Source: Streptococcus catagoni (GTDB taxonomy: Bacteria; Bacillota; Bacilli; Lactobacillales; Streptococcaceae). Taken from it: a DNA stretch of 64,000 bases. This document shows positions 1 through 8,467 of the stretch, one piece after another. The first letter of the stretch is position 1. The number at the start of each line of letters is the position of its first letter. The stretch spans positions 62,001 to 126,000 of the forward strand of contig NZ_WPCW01000003.1 in assembly GCF_011421425.1 (NCBI RefSeq). Direction: 5' to 3'. Made by a program: the position numbers and the translations under genes. Under the pieces are notes generated by a model. It was not told the origin of the DNA. It saw only the letters and a list, made by a program, of their open reading frames with translations, and made no database searches.

Positions 1-462
1 CAAGAGTTTTTCTGGCATGCCTTCAAATTGACCCTTACGAACCTTGGCAAGGTTTTGACGTTCTGGACGACTTGCTGAATCTTCATAAAGGAAAATTGGA
101 ATCTGTAGTTCATTGTTAATGCGTTCAGCAACTTTCTTAGAAATCTCAACACATTCTTTGGTATCAATATCTTTGATTGGAACAAAAGGTAAAACGTCTG
201 TTGCCCCCATCCGTGGGTGTTCCCCCTGATGTTTGGTCATATCAATATGTTCACTAGCATATTTTACCAACTGAAAGGCAACTTCTTGAATGTTTACTTC
301 ATCCCCGACAAGGGTAAAGACACTACGGTTGTGATTGGCGTCTGATGAATAATCTAAGAGGGTTACACCTGGGACGCTCTTTGCAGTTTTCACCAAGCCT
401 TCAATGACGTCTTGATTACGTCCTTCAGAAAAGTTGGGGATACATTCGACAATTTTTGACAT
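1..462 (-). CDS. ftcD: Glutamate formimidoyltransferase, N-terminal part (cut by window edge)
   Basis: Translating the minus strand from the ATG at 460-462 gives 154 codons open to the window edge, beginning MSKIVECIPNFSEGRNQDVI, the typical start of the formiminotransferase N-subdomain. The motif HPRMGATDVLPFVP follows at about residues 82-95. The enzyme transfers the formimino group of formiminoglutamate to tetrahydrofolate in histidine breakdown. It lies downstream of hutU on the same strand (125 bp gap), so the two are probably co-transcribed. An AGGAGGAAGAAA ribosome site precedes the ATG. The remainder of the protein lies outside the window. Confidence 0.93.
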   Translation of the reverse strand, partial: MSKIVECIPNFSEGRNQDVIEGLVKTAKSVPGVTLLDYSSDANHNRSVFTLVGDEVNIQEVAFQLVKYASEHIDMTKHQGEHPRMGATDVLPFVPIKDIDTKECVEISKKVAERINNELQIPIFLYEDSASRPERQNLAKVRKGQFEGMPEKLL

Positions 463-587
463 TTTCTTCCTCCTTTGGTCAATGAAATGCATTATATTTT
501 CATATAATCCTACTATTTATTAAGGTTTACTTTTTTGTAAGCAGACCAGGCTAGAGGACTCCGTGGAGTCCTACTAGCTGCTTTTTA

Positions 588-2618
588 CTACTTAAATAAA
601 TCGGCTACTGCTTCTTTGATGAGGTCTTCATCTGTTAGATATGGGATGGTAATGTGATCTGTACCTTCACGTAATTTGTTATACTCAATGGCTGTTTCAA
701 TGGCATTGTCATTACGAGCCCAGTTACGTCTTGCTACACCACCCATGGTATCCCAGGCAATAGCTGACTTGATAATTTCGTCTATTCTTTCACTTCCATC
801 AAGCACCAAGCCAAAGCCACCATTAATGGCCTTACCAATACCAGTACCACCACCATTATGAAGGGCTACAAGGCTCATACCACGAGCTGCATTACCTGCA
901 TAACATTGGACAGCCATATCTGCACAGACATTTGAACCATCCTTGATATTTGAGGTTTCACGGAATGGTGAATCAGTACCTGATACGTCATGGTGGTCAC
1001 GACCAATCATGACAGGACCAATCTTGCCTTGGCGAATGAGTTCGTTAAATTTAAGGGCAATATTAACACGGCCCATGCAGTCTTGATATAAAATACGAGC
1101 CTCTGTTCCCACAACTAGTTGATTCTTTTCAGCATCGCGGATCCAATTGTAATTGTCACGATCTTGGTAACGGCGTTCAGGATCAATAGCCTCCATAGCG
1201 GCGTGGTCTGTTGCGACCAAGTCCTCATGCTTACCACTCAAGCAGACCCAACGGAAAGGTCCATAACCATAGTCAAAGAGCATTGGACCCATGATATCTT
1301 CAACGTAGGAAGGCCAGATAAAGCCGTCCTTATCATCGTAACCATTTCTTGAAATTTCTTTAACCCCTGAGTCAAAGACTGATTTCATAAAGGCATTACC
1401 ATAGTCAAAGAAATAGGTACCATTGTTTGTTAATGCTTTAATGGCTTTGAAATGACGTTCTAAGGTTTTATCCACTAGTTGGACAAATTTTTCCTTATCC
1501 TCAGCTAAGAGACGGGTTCTTTCTTCAAAGCTAATATCTACTGGGCAATAGCCGCCACTGTAGACATTGTGACAGGAGGTTTGGTCTGATAACAAGTCCA
1601 CATGAATGTTATGGTCATTGACATATTCTAACAAGTCAACGATGTTACCATGGTAAGCAATAGATGTAGATTCTTTCGCTTCCTTAGCTTTTTGAGCTAG
1701 GCTAAGAGCTTCTTCTGCAGATTCAGCAACCTGACTAATCCAGCCTTGAGAGTGGCGAGTTTCAATGCGGGATGCATCAACTTCTGCAATAATGGCAACT
1801 GCCTTAGCAATTTCAGCAGCCTTCCCTTGTGCTCCACTCATGCCTCCAAGACCTGAAGAAATAAATAATTTACCAGTCAAGTCACCATCATCTGGAACAC
1901 CTAATTTTAGGCGACCTGCATTGAGCAAGGTATTAAATGTACCATGGACGATACCTTGAGGACCTATGTACATCCAACCACCAGCAGTCATCTGTCCATA
2001 GTTGGTAACACCCATTTCTTCAGCAATTTCCCAATCTTTCATGTTGTCATATTCACCAACTAAGAGACCATTGGTAATGATAACACGGGGTGCTTCTGGT
2101 TTGGATTTAAAGAGACCTAGGGGATGTCCTGACTCAACTACTAGGGTTTGGTTTTCAGTCATCACTTCTAAGTATTTTTTGATCAAGTTGTACTGCATCC
2201 AGTTGGCACAAACTGAACCTGTTTCTCCATAGGTCACCAATTCATAGGGATAAAGGGCAATTTCAAAAGAAAGGTTATTATCGATCATAACTTGCATGGC
2301 CTTAGCTGCTGTGCAATTTCCCTTATAATCATCAATGGGTTTGCCATAGATTCTTTCTTTAGGACGCCATCTGTAGCCGTAAATCCGGCCTCGGGTTTTT
2401 AATTCTTCAAGAAATTCTGGAATAACTTCTTTGTGGAATTTTTTTGGAATATAACGAAGGGCGTTTTTTAGTGCTGTTTCAGTTTGTTCTTGACTTAAAC
2501 GAAAACCTCTATCAGGTGCTCGACGGATGCCTTCCTGAAAAACTGTTTTTTCAGGCAAAACATCATCCAGTTTAACAGTCATTGCTGCTGAAATATCAGC
2601 TTCACTGTAGTGTGTCAT
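588..2618 (-). CDS. hutU: Urocanate hydratase
   Basis: This 676-residue protein belongs to the urocanase family, which hydrates urocanate to imidazolonepropionate using tightly bound NAD. The Rossmann-like stretch GLGGMSGAQGKA lies around residues 255-266, and the conserved CYAGNAARGM followed by a glycine-rich ALHNGGGTGIGKA lies near the C-terminus. It is longer than the classic ~555-residue Pseudomonas/Bacillus enzymes, as in the long Firmicute/animal type. It is divergent from hutI with a 203 bp gap and followed by ftcD, forming a split histidine-utilisation locus. An AGGAGGCTTTCT ribosome site precedes the ATG at 2616-2618. Confidence 0.97.
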   Translation of the reverse strand: MTHYSEADISAAMTVKLDDVLPEKTVFQEGIRRAPDRGFRLSQEQTETALKNALRYIPKKFHKEVIPEFLEELKTRGRIYGYRWRPKERIYGKPIDDYKGNCTAAKAMQVMIDNNLSFEIALYPYELVTYGETGSVCANWMQYNLIKKYLEVMTENQTLVVESGHPLGLFKSKPEAPRVIITNGLLVGEYDNMKDWEIAEEMGVTNYGQMTAGGWMYIGPQGIVHGTFNTLLNAGRLKLGVPDDGDLTGKLFISSGLGGMSGAQGKAAEIAKAVAIIAEVDASRIETRHSQGWISQVAESAEEALSLAQKAKEAKESTSIAYHGNIVDLLEYVNDHNIHVDLLSDQTSCHNVYSGGYCPVDISFEERTRLLAEDKEKFVQLVDKTLERHFKAIKALTNNGTYFFDYGNAFMKSVFDSGVKEISRNGYDDKDGFIWPSYVEDIMGPMLFDYGYGPFRWVCLSGKHEDLVATDHAAMEAIDPERRYQDRDNYNWIRDAEKNQLVVGTEARILYQDCMGRVNIALKFNELIRQGKIGPVMIGRDHHDVSGTDSPFRETSNIKDGSNVCADMAVQCYAGNAARGMSLVALHNGGGTGIGKAINGGFGLVLDGSERIDEIIKSAIAWDTMGGVARRNWARNDNAIETAIEYNKLREGTDHITIPYLTDEDLIKEAVADLFK

Positions 2619-2750
2619 AGAAAGCCTCCTAAATTTTCATCACAAGGATGTTTTATTTTTAAACCTAGTGTAAAAAAGCCCCGTCGATAATCTGTCTAGT
2701 TTTCTATTAAATGACCGATTTTTTTAAAATAAAGTAGTTTTTTTATTTTT

Positions 2751-2821
2751 TGACCAAAATTAGACGTTTTTTTACTAGTATTTAGATGTATTTTATATAA
2801 TATAGTATAAGGAGAAAAATT
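2751..2821 (+). promoter_or_regulatory. Promoter of hutI in the divergent hutU/hutI region
   Basis: A TATAAT -10 lies at 2796-2801, with a weak TTTACT -35 at 2771-2776 (19 bp spacer) and AAGGAG ribosome site at 2809-2814, eight bases before the ATG at 2822. The long T/A-rich stretch upstream may act as an UP element. No catabolite (cre) site matching the consensus was seen by eye between hutU and hutI. Confidence 0.55.
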
Positions 2822-4090
2822 ATGACGGCTGATTTATTATTGGTTCACTTCAACCAAATATTTTGTCCCAAGGATTTGGGACACCCACTCTATGGTGAGG
2901 AAATGAAGAAAGCTGAGATCATTGAAGATGGTTATATAGCCATCAAAGATGGGAAAATCTTAGCAGTCGGTAGTGGCCAACCTGATGCCAAGCTGATGGG
3001 ACCTCGTACCAAGGTCATCTCCTATGAAGGGAAAATAGCGACCCCAGGTTTAATTGATTGCCATACCCATTTGGTCTACGGGGGCAGTCGTGAGCATGAA
3101 TTTGCTAAAAAGTTAGCCGGAGTTCCTTATCTTGATATCCTAGCCCAAGGCGGTGGGATCTTAAGTACTGTAAGGGCGACACGCCAAGCTTCTTTTGACA
3201 ATCTATATGACAAATCTAAAAAACTCTTAGATTATATGCTTCTTCATGGGGTAACCACTGTGGAGGCTAAAAGTGGCTATGGTCTTGATTGGGAAACAGA
3301 AAAACGGCAGCTAGAAGTCATCAAAAAATTAGATGCTGATCATCTGGTTGATCTTATTTCTACTTTTATGGCAGCTCACGCTGTCCCTAGTGAATACAAG
3401 GGCAAATCTCAGGAATACCTAGACCTGATTATCAATGAGATGCTGCCAAAAGTAAAGGAAGAAAATTTAGCAGAATTTTGTGATATCTTCTGTGAGAAGG
3501 GCGTCTTCACCGCAGAAGAGTCCTATGAGCTCTTGTCTAAGGCAAAAGAGCTAGGCTTTAAATTACGGATTCATGCTGATGAGATTGAATCTATTGGTGG
3601 TGTTGATGTGGCCGCAGATCTAGGAGCAGTCAGTGCCGAACATCTGATGATGATTACAGATCATGGCATTGAAAGATTAAAAGAGGCCAAGGTTATTGGC
3701 AACCTCTTGCCAGCCACAACCTTTAGCCTAATGGAAGATACCTATGCCCCTGCTAAGAAGATGATTGAAGCAGGCATGGCCATTACTCTAGCAACAGATA
3801 GTAACCCAGGATCTTGTCCGACAGCCAACCTGCAATTCATTATGCAACTCGGCTGCTTTATGATGAAACTAAGCCCTGTTGAGGTCCTAAATGCAGTGAC
3901 TATCAATGCTGCCTACTCTGTTCAACGCCAGCAAGAAGTGGGTAGTTTTGACCCAGGAAAAAAGGCTGATATTGCTATCTTTGACGCGGCAAATTGCGAC
4001 TTCCCCTTCTATTTCTTTGCTACCAACCTCATTGATCAGGTTTACAAATCAGGACGATTGGTCGTTGATCAAGGCCGGATAAAAAACTAA
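2822..4090 (+). CDS. hutI: Imidazolonepropionase
   Basis: This 422-residue amidohydrolase-superfamily enzyme hydrolyses imidazolone-5-propionate to formiminoglutamate, the step after HutU. Metal-binding signatures are visible: [13 protein letters not shown] near residue 77, the central histidine in [15 protein letters not shown] near 250 and ATDSNPGS near 322, the usual HutI set. The length is normal for the family. It is monocistronic, divergent from hutU, and closed by a strong terminator at 4143-4175. The start has a good AAGGAG site. Confidence 0.97.
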   Translation: MTADLLLVHFNQIFCPKDLGHPLYGEEMKKAEIIEDGYIAIKDGKILAVGSGQPDAKLMGPRTKVISYEGKIATPGLIDCHTHLVYGGSREHEFAKKLAGVPYLDILAQGGGILSTVRATRQASFDNLYDKSKKLLDYMLLHGVTTVEAKSGYGLDWETEKRQLEVIKKLDADHLVDLISTFMAAHAVPSEYKGKSQEYLDLIINEMLPKVKEENLAEFCDIFCEKGVFTAEESYELLSKAKELGFKLRIHADEIESIGGVDVAADLGAVSAEHLMMITDHGIERLKEAKVIGNLLPATTFSLMEDTYAPAKKMIEAGMAITLATDSNPGSCPTANLQFIMQLGCFMMKLSPVEVLNAVTINAAYSVQRQQEVGSFDPGKKADIAIFDAANCDFPFYFFATNLIDQVYKSGRLVVDQGRIKN

Positions 4091-4142
4091 AAAAGGAAGA
4101 CCAGCCCTAAGATAGGCCAACTTCCTCTAAGATAAGATAACA

Positions 4143-4176
4143 AAAGCGCCCTCAGTACAGAGAGAGCGCTTTTTGC
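4143..4176 (+). terminator. Rho-independent terminator of hutI
   Basis: AAAAGCGC and GCGCTTTT form the stem around a CTC/GAG extension, followed by a run of T. It sits about 50 bp past the hutI stop. A weaker GGAAG/CTTCC hairpin lies just before it. Confidence 0.8.
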
Positions 4177-4387
4177 TTAAAGAGAAAGGAATTAGCTGAG
4201 ACAAGCATTTATTCTTACTCTTTATCATTGACAATAATTAATCTAGGACTAAAAGTCCTTTTTAAATAGGATATAAACTTAGGAGAATAGAAAGAACTTC
4301 TTTATTTATATGGGGGATAAATAGTGAGAAAAGGGGAAAGTTAGATTAGGATGTTATTTTTTTAATAACCCTCATAACCTTCTAATT

Positions 4388-5092
4388 TCAAATAACAATT
4401 ATAACTATCTCAAAACCATTTCCATAACCTTGGTCGTAAGCAATTCTTTCATTATTATTCTTTTCTAAGCCTCCACCATGATATTTTTCTCCTGGCTTAT
4501 CGGCAGGTTCACCCCTATAGCGTTCTCTACTCTTATGAGCAGCTCCATCTGTTTTTCCATCTTTCTTCCCTTGTCTAAACAATTCTTCTGGTGTTCTTGT
4601 ATGAAATGGTTTGTCAATATCTTCTTCCTCTTCGCCCTCAGTTAGCCCATTTTTATCTTTATCCTTTTTATCTTTTTCTTCTTTTTCTTTTCTGTCTCGT
4701 TCCTCTTCGGTTGTATCTCCTCCTGGTTGGTCACCTTGAGGACGCTCATAGTCTGAGGGTTCCCCTAGAATTTCTTCATTCTATGAGTGATCTCCTTGAA
4801 GAGACTCGTCATCCTCTTTTATTTCCGGTATGTCTTGTTTTGGACCATTGTCTTCTTTATTTATGTGTTCTCCTGGTGGAACAGGGTCTGTCCCTAGTGG
4901 ATAGGTTACCTTATTAGGATCTTGACCTAGTGGGTAGGGGCTAGCTCCTGGTGGGTAAGTGATTCCACCTTGTGTTGTTGTATTTGCTGAAACAGAAGTG
5001 CCTCCTGCTAGCAACCCAAGCGTTACAGCTCCCATATAGAGTCATTGTTTACCTGATTTCCATGTTCTAAAATGTCCTTTAGAAAGTTTCAT
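4388..5092 (-). pseudogene. KxYKxGKxW-type secreted/surface protein, two in-frame stops
   Basis: From the ATG at 5090-5092 the frame reads MKLSKGHFRTWKSGKQ, then a TGA at 5042-5044, then LYMGAVTLGLLAGGTSVSA. The homologue at 25.5 kb has Trp at the stop position, so TGG became TGA inside a KxYKxGKxW-like signal peptide. A second in-frame stop (TAG, about 4790) follows GDHS, after which the same frame continues to 4388 without frameshift. The mature part carries short Y-P-L-G-x-D-P repeats, a highly charged Glu/Lys middle, and a C-terminal module with RQGKKDGKTDGA and AYDQGYGNGF. No LPxTG anchor is present. Function is unknown. An AdcR-like palindrome lies upstream. With two nonsense codons it is probably dead. 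Confidence 0.75.
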
Positions 5093-5127
5093 GTTTTGTT
5101 TTTCCTCCATTCTTGTTGGACCTAACC

Positions 5128-5139
5128 TTAACTGGTTAA
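5128..5139. promoter_or_regulatory. AdcR-type zinc operator candidate upstream of the surface-protein pseudogene
   Basis: TTAACTGGTTAA is a perfect match to the streptococcal AdcR box TTAACYRGTTAA. It sits 36 bp before the ATG at 5092, downstream of a possible -10 (TATAGT, near 5155), where a repressor would block transcription. The equivalent position in the second copy (around 25571-25582) keeps only the GTTAA half-site. Confidence 0.55.
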
Positions 5140-5403
5140 ATCGCCAAGAACCACTATATATACAGCCAATACTTTTCTCTAATCTTATTAACCTTTTACT
5201 TTAATATGATTGATAAATGTGATTGGCAAAAAAAGTGATAGAATTGAGGTTAAATGAAAATAAGCTTTTATGGTTTTTCAGTTTTTTCCAAACAGTCCTG
5301 TCAGAAAGCTTAATAAAGTCTTCTTTCATATACTTTTGTCAGATTTTTTAATTATAGTATCTAACTTTCATAAGTCTTTTAGACAAAAGAGCTTTAACTA
5401 AAA

Positions 5404-5426
5404 AATAGGCCACCAAGGGCCTATCA
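5404..5426 (-). terminator. Terminator of the amt-like gene
   Basis: ATAGGCC and GGCCTAT form a perfect 7-bp stem around a 6-base loop, with a T run on the minus strand. It follows the amt stop at 5428 immediately. Confidence 0.75.
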
Positions 5427-5427
5427 C

Positions 5428-6450
5428 TTATTTCCTTAAGATAACTCTTCCCAGTAAGCTGGTAACAGTTAGTGACAAGAAGATGGTTAGGCAGATGGCA
5501 AGTAGCTGTACAGGCAGTTCTTTAAAGAATATGAGCCCTGTTCCCAAGCTCCCCAAGCAGCCACCAAGGCCATTCATGGCAAAGGAATCAACCACATCAT
5601 CAATATCTGGCCATTTCCTAGCTACAAAGAGGGATAGCAGATAGGTTAAGAGACTGGCCAAAAAGGTCAGGATTAGCATCTGGTAGCTATTGACGTAGCC
5701 AACAGCTGAGGTGCTGGTCACTAGACCAACCACCATGCCATTTAGGAGTTTAGAGGCGGATTTCCTTTTGTAGAGCAGATAATCAGCTAGGGTCCAAGCA
5801 ATGGCACCAGAGATAATAGCTAAGAGAGTATTTAAGAGAACCTGTCCTGCTGCCTGATTTAGTACTCCTACAGGTCCAGCATTAAAGCCAAACCAGCCGC
5901 TGGTCACAAAGATCATACCAATAAAGGTCCACTCGTCTCTTTCTTCTTTATGCTGATGGGGTGTTCCTCCTATATAATAGGCTAAAAGGTAACTGGATAG
6001 GCCAGCTGACAGATGGACGACCATGCCACCAGAAAAATCTTTGACGCCCAGCTCATATAAAAAGCCATGAGGATTCCAGATCAGATAAGCCAAGGGACAG
6101 TAGACAAATAGGATCCAAAGGCTAACAGTGAGCATTAACTTCTTGGTCTGTACCCGATCAATGATGGAGCCTATTAACATCTGCACAGCATATAGACAAA
6201 AGCACAACTGAAAAAGAAATGAGAGTATTTCTTCCAGACTGAGTTCTTTAGGGCTAAAGGACCAGAAGAGATTGTCCTTAAAGCTGATACCATAGCCCCC
6301 TATATACCAGATCAGAGAGGTTATCAGGGCAGAATATACAAATTGAAAGATGATATGAGAGCTGAGTTTTTTATCCAAAGCGCCAAAGTAAAAACAGCAG
6401 AGGCCAAAGATCATCAGCCACATAAACAGTATGCATAATAATAAAAACAA
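5428..6450 (-). CDS. Amt/AmtB-family ammonium transporter homologue with substituted second pore histidine
   Basis: This 340-residue polytopic membrane protein shows Amt signatures: FQLCFCLYAVQMLIGSIIDR (residues 80-99), Trp125 and Asp138 in WNPHGF...KDFSGG, pore His146 in GGMVVHLSAG, and GWFGFNAGP. In the block aligned to AmtB DVFGVHGVGG it reads DSFAMNGLGG, so the second twin-histidine is Asn293 (codon AAT). It is shorter than typical ~400-residue Amts and lacks a long C-tail. The likely start is TTG at 6448-6450 with an AAGGAAGG site seven bases upstream. No glnK neighbour is present. It is divergent from a flavoprotein gene around an AdcR-like palindrome. Ammonium as the substrate is inferred and uncertain given the changed pore. 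Confidence 0.85.
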   Translation of the reverse strand: MFLLLCILFMWLMIFGLCCFYFGALDKKLSSHIIFQFVYSALITSLIWYIGGYGISFKDNLFWSFSPKELSLEEILSFLFQLCFCLYAVQMLIGSIIDRVQTKKLMLTVSLWILFVYCPLAYLIWNPHGFLYELGVKDFSGGMVVHLSAGLSSYLLAYYIGGTPHQHKEERDEWTFIGMIFVTSGWFGFNAGPVGVLNQAAGQVLLNTLLAIISGAIAWTLADYLLYKRKSASKLLNGMVVGLVTSTSAVGYVNSYQMLILTFLASLLTYLLSLFVARKWPDIDDVVDSFAMNGLGGCLGSLGTGLIFFKELPVQLLAICLTIFLSLTVTSLLGRVILRK

Positions 6451-6499
6451 GGTTAGTCCTTCCTTTACAAAGATTAGTCCATTTGTTACACTAATATAG

Positions 6500-6511
6500 T
6501 TAACTGGTTAA
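6500..6511. promoter_or_regulatory. AdcR-type zinc operator candidate between amt-like and flavoprotein genes
   Basis: TTAACTGGTTAA here is identical to the palindrome at 5128-5139 and matches the AdcR box TTAACYRGTTAA. It lies about 50 bp from each divergent start codon, overlapped by TATATT elements on both sides, so one bound repressor could control both genes. Confidence 0.55.
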
Positions 6512-6552
6512 GTATATTACCCTAAAGATTTATAATTGTCAAGGAGGATAAG

Positions 6553-7680
6553 ATGAAACATTATAAACTCATGATTATTGGTGCAGGTGCTTCTGGCATT
6601 GGCTTTGGTGTTGCACTAAAGAGATTAAAGATAGATGACTTTTTGATTGTGGAAAAAGGTTTTATTGGCGACAGCTTCTTAAAATGGCCAAAGACGACTC
6701 ATTTTATCACGCCTTCTTTTACCAGTAATGGCTTTGGCTTTCCCGACTTAAATGCCATTGCTCCTGATACTTCACCAGCTTTTTCTTTTGAGAAAGAGCA
6801 CCTCAGTGGTAAGGAGTACGCAGAGTATCTGCAAATGGTCGCAGCTCACTATCAATTACCTATTTCTCTTAATACCAAGGTCAGCCAGATCCAAAAGGAA
6901 AATGGACGCTTTATCATCACTAGTGATAGGGAAAGCTACTCTTCAGACTATCTGATTATGGCCTGCGGAGAATTTCAGTTGCCCAATAAATCTAACATTG
7001 AAGGGGCTGAATTGGCCATGCATTATGGTGAGATTGAAAGCTTCCATGTGAAGTCTGAAGATCCCTTTATTGTCATTGGAGGAAATGAAAGTGGCTGTGA
7101 TGCACTGACACACCTGGCCTATCTCGGAAATGAGGTCCACCTTTTCACTGATAGATTTGGTGATAAAGAAACAAATCCTGATCCTAGTATTTCTCTCTCG
7201 CCCATCACTAAAGAGAGGCTTAAGCATATTAGAGAAAATAAAGCCTACAAGGTTCATATTCATGAAAAGAAAAAAGTCAAAAAAATTGAGAAAGTTAAGG
7301 ATGCCTATCAGCTTAGTTTTGAAGATGGCAGCTATGCCAAAACCAAGCATAAGCCTATTTTGGCAACAGGCTTTTTAAATAGCAGTCGGCTGATTTCGGG
7401 AAGTCCCTTGTTTGACTATGATGCTAATGGTCTACCCCAGGTCACCCCAGATGATGAATCAACCCTTATGGAGAACTGTTTTTTGATTGGACCAAGCTTA
7501 AGGCAAGAAGACACGATTTTCTGCTACATTTATAAGTTCCGTCAACGTTTTGTACCCATCATTTGTCACATTGCAGAGCGAGAAAAGATAGCACTTGATC
7601 AAGACGAAATTGATTTTTATAAGGCTAATCAGATGTTTCTAGAAGACCTCAGTTGCTGCCAGGTTAATTGTGATTGTTAG
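6553..7680 (+). CDS. FAD-dependent oxidoreductase (CzcO/flavin-monooxygenase-like) with Cys-rich C-terminus
   Basis: This 375-residue flavoprotein begins MKHYKLMIIGAGASGIGFG, a GxGxxG FAD-binding fold, and has a second dinucleotide-binding motif FIVIGGNESGCDAL near residue 177, the plan of two-Rossmann pyridine-nucleotide flavoproteins. No CxxC redox pair follows the second fold, so it is not a classic thioredoxin reductase. The last residues, SCCQVNCDC, hold four cysteines (368, 369, 373, 375) that could bind a metal. Strong AAGGAGG site before the ATG at 6553. It is divergent from the amt-like gene across an AdcR-type box. The substrate is unknown. Confidence 0.75.
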   Translation: MKHYKLMIIGAGASGIGFGVALKRLKIDDFLIVEKGFIGDSFLKWPKTTHFITPSFTSNGFGFPDLNAIAPDTSPAFSFEKEHLSGKEYAEYLQMVAAHYQLPISLNTKVSQIQKENGRFIITSDRESYSSDYLIMACGEFQLPNKSNIEGAELAMHYGEIESFHVKSEDPFIVIGGNESGCDALTHLAYLGNEVHLFTDRFGDKETNPDPSISLSPITKERLKHIRENKAYKVHIHEKKKVKKIEKVKDAYQLSFEDGSYAKTKHKPILATGFLNSSRLISGSPLFDYDANGLPQVTPDDESTLMENCFLIGPSLRQEDTIFCYIYKFRQRFVPIICHIAEREKIALDQDEIDFYKANQMFLEDLSCCQVNCDC

Positions 7681-7736
7681 AGTTTCCCCTCTATTTTATG
7701 TTACAATAGTTAGAGTAAGTAAAATAGGAGACTTAT

Positions 7737-7877
7737 ATGAAAAAGGAATATATATCTTATCTATCAGCAGCTATTTTTATCCTTTATGCCTTGTTTAGCC
7801 ATAAGCTTATTTTCCTGGCCTTTGGTATGATTTTAGTCATCATCGGAATAGCTGACCGTATTAGAAACAAAAAATAA
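7737..7877 (+). CDS. Small hydrophobic membrane protein (46 aa)
   Basis: The ORF begins MKKEYISYLSAAIFILYALF, ends ADRIRNKK, and has a TAGGAG site six bases before the ATG. Residues 8-20 and 24-39 are strongly hydrophobic, so it is predicted to be an inner-membrane hairpin with a positively charged C-terminus. A TACAAT -10-like element lies at 7702-7707. It follows the flavoprotein by 56 bp. I do not recognise the family. Coding is likely from the ribosome site and residue composition. Confidence 0.6.
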   Translation: MKKEYISYLSAAIFILYALFSHKLIFLAFGMILVIIGIADRIRNKK

Positions 7878-7902
7878 GTCCGCTGAAAAGAACCGCTTAT
7901 AA

Positions 7903-8107
7903 TGGACAGTATAAAAAAGAAAGTTATACTGTTCTTATAAGGAGGTTCTTTTTCTATGGCTAAAAAAGGAAGTCGGTTTCAACGTTATACATATGAATTT
8001 AAACGTCAAGTTGTTGAAGATTATCTGAGTGGGCAAAGTGGAGGTATGCCTGCAGTAGTTAAAAAATATGGGCTAAAATCTACCTATCAGATTAGTGCAT
8101 GGGTAAA
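7903..8107 (+). mobile_element. Left-end remnant of an IS3-family insertion sequence
   Basis: The frame from the ATG at 7956 reads MAKKGSRFQRYTYEFKRQVV and ends with KYGLKSTYQISAWVK, the helix-turn-helix start of an IS3-family OrfA. A good AAGGAGG site precedes it. The frame loses homology at about 8105, where an antisense oppA fragment begins, so orfA is truncated to about 50 codons and orfB is absent. The left boundary is set tentatively at TGGACAGTATAA (7903). The right part of the element has been deleted. Confidence 0.7.
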
Positions 8108-8437
8108 ATCAACATCCAAGCCGGTTGAATTTCTTACAAGTCCCTTGATAGCTGACTTTTGTAAGCCTTCATTTGCAAGACTGTATAGGGGACTATAGTG
8201 TGCCCCTTCATAGAGTGCTTTTTCTGCGGCCTTGTAGTCATCAGCGGCAGCATCCTTATCCAAGGCATCTACTGACAAAGCTTTCTGATAGGCCTGATCA
8301 TAGTCAGGGTTAGAAACCTTACCATAGTTGTAGTTGGAATTACTATTAAATAAGCCATAGAAGGGTGAACCTTCTGGGTAATCACCACCCCAGCTCACAA
8401 AAGCTATTTCGAAGTTTTGATTGCTGGTGTCTTTCAT
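8108..8437 (-). pseudogene. C-terminal fragment of an oligopeptide-binding lipoprotein (OppA family)
   Basis: The minus strand reads MKDTSNQNFEIAFVSWGGDY and ends GLVRNSTGLDVDFTHA before running into the IS remnant. This is the C-terminal ~110 residues of a streptococcal OppA/peptide-binding protein (typical length ~540-650). There is no signal peptide, lipobox or promoter, and the final residues are lost at the IS junction. It directly follows the terminator of the upstream gene at 8468. It is a relic left by deletion between an opp gene and an IS element. Confidence 0.8.
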
Positions 8438-8439
8438 TG

Positions 8440-8467
8440 GATAAAATAAACACCCCTTAAGGAATGT
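8440..8467 (-). terminator. Terminator hairpin after the YdbC-like gene
   Basis: AATAAACA and TGTTTATT flank CCCCTTAAGGAA and are followed by T-rich sequence on both strands. It starts within a few bases of the stop at 8468 and ends just where the oppA fragment begins. Confidence 0.6.

Larger units (their letters stand above)
4177..5260. repeat. Direct repeat copy 1 (homologous to 24480-25735)
   Basis: The segment is similar to 24480-25735 along its whole length. Both share the non-coding 3' flank (for example GAGACAAGCATTTA, TTTATCATTGACAATAA and AAATAGGATATAAACTT), the secreted-protein pseudogene, and its upstream leader (AAATCGCCAAGAACCACTAT). Both copies are in the same orientation with about 20 kb between them. 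It therefore looks like a duplication of one gene with its flanks, now diverged. Identity was judged by eye only. Confidence 0.7.
5093..5427. other. Intergenic region between amt terminator and surface-protein pseudogene
   Basis: It holds the pseudogene leader and promoter, the AdcR-like box at 5128-5139 and AT-rich sequence shared with copy 2. Beyond about 5310 I see nothing except the amt terminator at the far end. Confidence 0.6.

Noticed and set aside
676..2232. Several plus-strand ORFs of 60-77 codons opposite hutU
   Set aside because: They lie antisense to a well-supported gene, have no ribosome sites and no recognisable proteins.
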